Of a stretch of DNA of 24,250 nucleotides, positions 21,064-24,250 are shown piece by piece. Origin of the DNA: a virus; IMG/VR virus record IMGVR_UViG_3300031851_001771, positions 1 through 24,250 of that record, one strand, 5' to 3'. Made by a program: the position numbers and the translations under genes. Under the pieces are notes generated by a model that was given only the letters and a program-made list of their open reading frames with translations, ran no database searches and was not told where the DNA came from. Position 1 is the first letter of the stretch. Each line of letters opens with the position of its first letter.

Positions 21064-21437
21064 TGGAATTAAAATGCGAGACCTACTACTTTTATCCTAA
21101 TGGAGAATACAAGACATTCTCAAAATGGGATAGCCAACTTTATTGTTTCTCAAATGACGTAAAATCTATCAGTTCTTCGGTCAGGATTTTTGGCACTCAG
21201 AAGCAAATAGATGCAGCTCTTGATGACATCTGTACACTTACAGGACTTAATCTTGATGAAACCTTTCCTTACGAAACAGAAAAGAAAGGTAGCTATTGGG
21301 AAGAGATAGTATTTAGTGAAACCAGAAAAGATAAACCAACACTAAAAGAGTATAACAATATTGTGAATAAAAAGCTCAAGCAATATAAAGAAGCATACAA
21401 AATAAATAAAAGAGCTTTGATATTAAATTTAAAATAG
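21063..21437 (+). CDS. Unknown early protein (124 residues)
   Basis: The protein starts MELKCETYYFYPNGEYKTFS; a beta-rich first half includes YCFSNDVKSISSSVRIFG, followed by a helix KQIDAALDDICTLTGLNL. The second half is charged (KGSYWEEIVFSETRKDKP) and ends in a basic helix (KLKQYKEAYKINKRALILNL). I recognise no family. Codon style and junctions (TAATG with the upstream gene, 35 bases to the Rad52-like gene) match the surroundings, so it is a real gene, probably early. It may be involved in DNA metabolism given the neighbours, but nothing specific is visible. Confidence 0.5.
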   Translation: MELKCETYYFYPNGEYKTFSKWDSQLYCFSNDVKSISSSVRIFGTQKQIDAALDDICTLTGLNLDETFPYETEKKGSYWEEIVFSETRKDKPTLKEYNNIVNKKLKQYKEAYKINKRALILNLK

Positions 21438-21472
21438 TATTTTTAACAAAATTATTAACTAACAGATTAGAT

Positions 21473-21925
21473 ATGAATTTAGAAGAATTAAAACAAGAAA
21501 TGCCTTTCAAATGGAGGGTGCAATCAGCAAATCAATGGGGAGCGTCTTGCGTAGCTTATATAGATGCAAGAGATTGCCAAGACTTATTAGACCAAGTATG
21601 TGGTCAGGAAAATTGGCAGACTATATATTACGAAAGTGCAGGTCTACTATTTTGTAAAGTGGGAATAAAAAAACAAGATGAGTGGGTATGGAAATCAAAT
21701 ACAGGTTCAGAGTCTAATGTAGAAAAAGACAAAGGACACGTTTCAGACGCATTTAAAAGAGCTTGTGTTGAATGGGGGATAGGAAGATTCCTTTATCGTA
21801 AGACTATTGTAAAGCTACCTGTAAAGGAAAAAAATGGTAGGTTTGCTCCTTACTCAGCAAAGACTGGTAAGTTTATATATGGTGATGATATTTCAAAATG
21901 GTGTAACTCAATAAATAACAAATAA
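21473..21925 (+). CDS. Rad52-like single-strand annealing protein
   Basis: This 150-residue protein shows the Rad52/Rad22 pattern: PFKWRVQSANQWGASCVAYI with DARDCQDLLDQVCGQENWQ (positions 11-49), a strand YYESAGLLFCKVGIKK, WVWKSNTGSESNVEKDKGHV (71-90) and SDAFKRACVEWGIGRFLYRK (91-110). In this family the basic helix around 'SDAFKRA' and the 'wGiGRyLY' segment form the DNA-binding groove of an annealing ring. Such phage proteins pair complementary strands during recombination-dependent replication. No partner exonuclease is seen in the window. The SSB-like gene follows after 38 bases, a common functional pairing. Confidence 0.8.
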   Translation: MNLEELKQEMPFKWRVQSANQWGASCVAYIDARDCQDLLDQVCGQENWQTIYYESAGLLFCKVGIKKQDEWVWKSNTGSESNVEKDKGHVSDAFKRACVEWGIGRFLYRKTIVKLPVKEKNGRFAPYSAKTGKFIYGDDISKWCNSINNK

Positions 21926-21963
21926 TTAATTAATAAAGACCTGCAAAAACAGGCACAATAAAA

Positions 21964-22296
21964 ATGAAAATTATAGGAAAATTAGTAAAAAAATTAGACA
22001 GAGAAACAGGAACATCAGATGCTGGTAAATCTTGGGAGAAGCAATTAATCTTTATTGAGCAGTCAGGAGTAAAATACAAGAAAGACGTAGTAGTTACTTT
22101 CTTTGGGGATAATGTTAAAAGTCTTAGAGATATACAAGAAGGCTCAGAGGTTAGTGTTTCAGTCAACTTATCCTCAAGAGAGTTTAAGGGCAAATACTAC
22201 CATAATATTGATGGTTGGTTTATCGCTAAGATAGGGGAAGAAACAGTAGGCAACAAGTTTGTTACTACTGATGATAATGATGATTTACCTTTCTAA
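21964..22296 (+). CDS. DUF3127-type single-stranded DNA-binding protein
   Basis: This 110-residue protein has an OB-fold-like strand pattern: KIIGKLVKKLDRETG, SWEKQLIFIEQSG, KYKKDVVVTFFGDNVKSL, GSEVSVSVNLSSREFKGKYY and HNIDGWFIAKI. It ends DDNDDLPF (103-110), the acidic tip with terminal Pro-Phe by which SSB proteins recruit partners. The 'dva vt.fgd' and 'ssre..gk.y....' phrases match DUF3127 proteins of Bacteroidota. It probably coats single strands at replication or recombination. It lies after the Rad52-like gene and overlaps the DnaA-domain-like gene as TAATG. Recognition is by motif; binding is inferred. Confidence 0.75.
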   Translation: MKIIGKLVKKLDRETGTSDAGKSWEKQLIFIEQSGVKYKKDVVVTFFGDNVKSLRDIQEGSEVSVSVNLSSREFKGKYYHNIDGWFIAKIGEETVGNKFVTTDDNDDLPF

Positions 22297-22814
22297 TGAT
22301 AGAAAAAGACAACTTCAGATACATCTGTGAAATTACAACTAGAGCTTTAGGCTTTACAACAGATGACCTTGCTTTAAAAAGCAGGAAGCGACCACTACAC
22401 ATTGCAAGAGCAGTAGCTGCTTATATAGGTAGAAAAGAAGAATCTATACATCCTAAGATAATTGCAAAAGCATTTAAAAGGGATAGAACTTTAATCTATC
22501 ACTATGAAAAGTGTCACAAGGATAATTATGCAAACTGTGAATCTTACAGGAAAGCCTTTACTAAGGTCTATAAGGCTTACAAGAGTATAGATGAGGACAG
22601 GGAGGTATTTTTAGATGGTGATTTTATGAAAAAATATTTACTTAAAAATGGAGTTAAAGAATCTAAAGCTGATAAAAACTCACAAGTAATTTTAGAAGTA
22701 ACAAATGATAAGGTTAAATGTAAAATCAGAACATCTTATTTTGACTTCAGTAATCAATTAGAAATTATTAAGTTTGTCCTTAAAAATTATCATTATACAA
22801 TTAAGATTATATGA
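22296..22814 (+). CDS. DnaA domain IV-like DNA-binding protein (no AAA+ part)
   Basis: This is a 172-residue protein. Residues ~8-72 resemble DnaA domain IV: an N-terminal helix, DDLALKSRKRPLHIARAVAA (24-43) in place of the DnaA 'ksr.r.ia.aRqvamyl' helix, and KIIAKAFKRDRTLIYHYEK (54-72) in place of the 'ig..fg.rdHstvlha' signature. The usual His of the signature is replaced here by Arg. There is no Walker A or B motif, so it cannot act as an ATPase initiator itself. The second half is unrecognised and beta-rich. It may bind the phage origin or repress/redirect replication. It overlaps the next gene as ATGA. Confidence 0.6.
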   Translation: MIEKDNFRYICEITTRALGFTTDDLALKSRKRPLHIARAVAAYIGRKEESIHPKIIAKAFKRDRTLIYHYEKCHKDNYANCESYRKAFTKVYKAYKSIDEDREVFLDGDFMKKYLLKNGVKESKADKNSQVILEVTNDKVKCKIRTSYFDFSNQLEIIKFVLKNYHYTIKII

Positions 22815-23431
22815 CCAAGCCTAACTATTATGCAGTTATCCCTGCCGAAGTAAGATACAGTAAAAACTTGACACCGAATGCTAAACTACTTTATGCAGAG
22901 ATAACTGCCTTATGTAATATGAATGGTAAATGCACAGCTTCAACTCAATACTTTTGTAGACTCTATGAAGTTAGTAGGGCATCAATTCAAAATTGGCTAA
23001 AGCTATTAGAGAAAAATGGATATATAACTAGGGATGTAAAATATAGACAAGGTAGTAAAGAAATTTTGTCTAGGTCTATTAAATTGGTAGACAACCCTAG
23101 TCTAAAAATGTGTACAGATAATACTAATATAAATATAACTAATACTAATCTTACAGATAGTAATAAGAAAGCTCTCTTTAAAAAACCAACTTTAGATGAA
23201 GTTAAAAATTATTGTATCTTACGCAAGAATAATATAGATGCAGAAGCCTTTATAGATTTTTATGAAAGCAAAAACTTTATGATAGGTAAAAATAAGATGA
23301 AAGACTGGAAGGCTGCTGTAAGAACTTGGGAACGCAGAGAAAAGGATAAACCAGAAACTATGAGTAAAATACATCAGCATTTACAAAAGAATCTAAATGT
23401 TAAAGAAAAATTAAAAAAACAATTTGAATAA
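22811..23431 (+). CDS. Helix-turn-helix replication initiator-like protein (HTH_36, DnaD-like C-term)
   Basis: This is a 206-residue protein. Residues 1-75 form a winged-helix pattern: NYYAVIPAEVRYSKNLTPNA, KLLYAEITALCNMNGKCTAS and YEVSRASIQNWLKLLEKNGY, typical of HTH_36 proteins found in plasmid and phage initiators. An Asn/Thr-rich linker follows (~100-120). The C-terminal part (~125-180) reads KPTLDEVKNYCILRKNNIDA, then FIDFYESKNFMI and MKDWKAAVRTWERRE. This is the 'dF..fy..k.w........W.a.vrtW' signature of replisome-organiser proteins, which recruit helicase or its loader. The ATG overlaps the previous stop (ATGA). It is probably the phage initiator or helicase-loading partner of the DnaA-like protein. 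Confidence 0.65.
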   Translation: MTKPNYYAVIPAEVRYSKNLTPNAKLLYAEITALCNMNGKCTASTQYFCRLYEVSRASIQNWLKLLEKNGYITRDVKYRQGSKEILSRSIKLVDNPSLKMCTDNTNINITNTNLTDSNKKALFKKPTLDEVKNYCILRKNNIDAEAFIDFYESKNFMIGKNKMKDWKAAVRTWERREKDKPETMSKIHQHLQKNLNVKEKLKKQFE

Positions 23432-23799
23432 TGAGATTAATTAAAACAATGTCAAAAGAAGATTTGATATTATCTTCAGTTGATTTAGTAAGTAAGACTT
23501 ACATAGAGTTAGGGCAAAATAATGTAGAAGAAGAAACTATTGAAATAATGGCTACAAGTTTAGCTGCTGACTTAGCTAGAATGTATAAGAATTTCTATTT
23601 TGAAGATGCAGAAAAAGCATTTAATTTAGGAGTAAGAAGTCCTATAACAAATGACTTTATACATTTAACTGTTCCAACTTATATGAAATGGCTTAGAAGA
23701 CATCAGGAATTAATATGGGATGCTAGGTCAAGAGTAGATAAAGGAGAAAATCCCAAGCAAGTTCCGCATTTCAGACCTGAACCAAAATTATTAAAATGA
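23431..23799 (+). CDS. Unknown helical protein after the initiator
   Basis: This is a 122-residue protein. A helix-rich sequence begins MRLIKTMSKEDLILSSVDLV, continues KTYIELGQNNVEEETIEIMA and TSLAADLARMYKNFYFEDAE, and ends with VPTYMKWLRRHQELIWDARS. No named family is recognised. Position directly after the replication-organiser-like gene (TAATG overlap) is often that of a helicase loader or of a protein tied to it, and the size and helical content are compatible with this. Such a role is inferred from position only. It overlaps the next small ORF as ATGA. Confidence 0.5.
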   Translation: MRLIKTMSKEDLILSSVDLVSKTYIELGQNNVEEETIEIMATSLAADLARMYKNFYFEDAEKAFNLGVRSPITNDFIHLTVPTYMKWLRRHQELIWDARSRVDKGENPKQVPHFRPEPKLLK

Positions 23800-23957
23800 C
23801 AAAAGAAAAACTTTACAATCCAGATAAGTGTAGCTCCTTTAAAATGCAATTTGGATTTGAACAACTAACTAATTATATGCCTAACAACAGAAGAAAAAAA
23901 TCTATAAATTATGAAAACAATAACAATCACATCAAGCCAAGTAAAGAGTCAGTCTGA
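23796..23957 (+). CDS. Possible 53-residue protein overlapping the HTH gene
   Basis: The ATG overlaps the upstream stop as ATGA. The first ~38 codons (MTKEKLYNPDKCSSFKMQFG, then FEQLTNYMPNNRRKK) look protein-like, while the final ~15 codons overlap the start of the downstream gene in another frame and are Asn/Lys-rich. There is no recognised domain. It is probably a real small gene that couples translation to the next one, though a non-coding leader is possible. Confidence 0.4.
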   Translation: MTKEKLYNPDKCSSFKMQFGFEQLTNYMPNNRRKKSINYENNNNHIKPSKESV

Positions 23958-24186
23958 TGCAATACTCTGGCACTTAAAGACTTATGGAAGTATAACGAGC
24001 TATGAAGCCATAAAGGAATATGGAGCTACAAGACTTTCAGCTATTATCTTCAATCATAGAAAAGAAGGCTATGATATTGATAGTTTACCTTTGACTAAAA
24101 AGACTAGATTTGGTAGAAACACAACAATTGCTAAGTATATCTATACAGCACCACCTCAAGAATTAGTACAAGAAATGCTGTGGTGA
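23911..24186 (+). CDS. Helix-turn-helix protein (HTH_39 type)
   Basis: This is a 91-residue protein. The core pattern SDAILWHLKTYGSITSYEAI (residues ~15-34) continues with EYGATRLSAIIFNHRKEGYD and matches the HTH_39 style: 'I l.hLk..gsIts.eAi..yg.tRLsa.I..lr..G..i'. These small winged helices bind DNA and are frequent next to recombination or replication genes of phages. The C-terminus (YIYTAPPQELVQEMLW) is short. It might be a regulator of early genes or a replication accessory protein; the sequence does not decide. The stop overlaps the next start as GTGA. Confidence 0.65.
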   Translation: MKTITITSSQVKSQSDAILWHLKTYGSITSYEAIKEYGATRLSAIIFNHRKEGYDIDSLPLTKKTRFGRNTTIAKYIYTAPPQELVQEMLW

Positions 24187-24250
24187 AGTCAATAAGCAAA
24201 CTTAAAAAAGAACTAGACAAATTTTTTAGCCTTTTCATTAGGCTGAGAGA
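24183..24250 (+). CDS. Start of a probable NinG-like gene (cut by window end)
   Basis: A GTG overlaps the stop of the HTH gene (GTGA) and opens a frame to the window end. Its 22 visible residues read KSISKLKKELDKFFSLFIRL after the start, close to the opening of NinG-like phage recombination proteins ('LkkklDkvfSlyIRlRda...'), whose zinc-binding part would come downstream. Only the N-terminus is visible, so the call rests on a short motif and location. Confidence 0.5.
   Translation, partial: MKSISKLKKELDKFFSLFIRLR

Noticed and set aside
21940-21953. CCTG/CAGG hairpin before the SSB-like gene as a terminator
   Set aside because: The stem is only four pairs with an A-rich loop and no following T-tract. 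The flanking genes look co-transcribed.

Overview
The window is AT-rich DNA with nearly all genes on the plus strand, tightly packed and often overlapping. It reads as the late and early regions of a tailed phage (Caudoviricetes) of a Bacteroidota host, most likely a flavobacterium. Three things support this: structural protein families typical of Bacteroidota phages, A-rich leaders without visible Shine-Dalgarno sequences, and a DUF3127-type single-stranded DNA-binding protein. The split tail-assembly chaperone, a tape-measure protein and the absence of any recognisable sheath gene suggest a non-contractile (siphovirus-like) tail. No integrase, repressor, tRNA, insertion sequence or CRISPR array was seen. 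The terminase lies outside the window, or I did not recognise it.

Layout. 7-2173: tail-assembly chaperone with a probable -1 programmed frameshift on a T9 run, a probable tail terminator, a small structural protein and a basic HK97-gp10-like neck protein. 2175-9035: two large tail-tip proteins, a fibre-like protein and a short tape-measure protein. 9072-12798: head-maturation block with a CxxC protein, an XkdF-like prohead protease, a paralogue of the protease C-terminal half, an acidic scaffold-like protein and the major capsid protein. 12869-13435: a probable tail-tube protein, followed by a strong intrinsic terminator. 13538-16060: a PKD/DUF285 (BspA-like) surface protein, a small protein and a LamG-like protein, probably host-facing. 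16062-18607: a portal with a long Cys/His-containing C-terminal extension, and a head-tail connector. 18607-19575: a lysis-like cassette of small ORFs, including two membrane proteins around a DUF5675 protein. 19535-20287: a metallophosphoesterase.

A roughly 210-bp non-coding stretch (20365-20573), with a hairpin, a palindrome and promoter-like -7 elements, separates the late genes from a DNA-metabolism block. That block holds small unknown genes, a Rad52-like annealing protein, the SSB-like protein, a DnaA-domain-IV-like protein, a helix-turn-helix replication-initiator-like protein, an HTH_39-type protein, and the start of a probable NinG-like gene cut by the window end.

The points most worth a second look are these: the frameshifted chaperone; the unusual morphogenesis order, with the tape measure before the capsid and the portal after it; a recurring [KR]VEL motif in the protease, its neighbours and the portal extension that may mark maturation cleavage sites; a two-part leader element repeated on either side of the head-maturation genes; and the modular adhesin-like proteins lying between tail tube and portal. 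All functions are inferred from reading the sequence; no database search was run.
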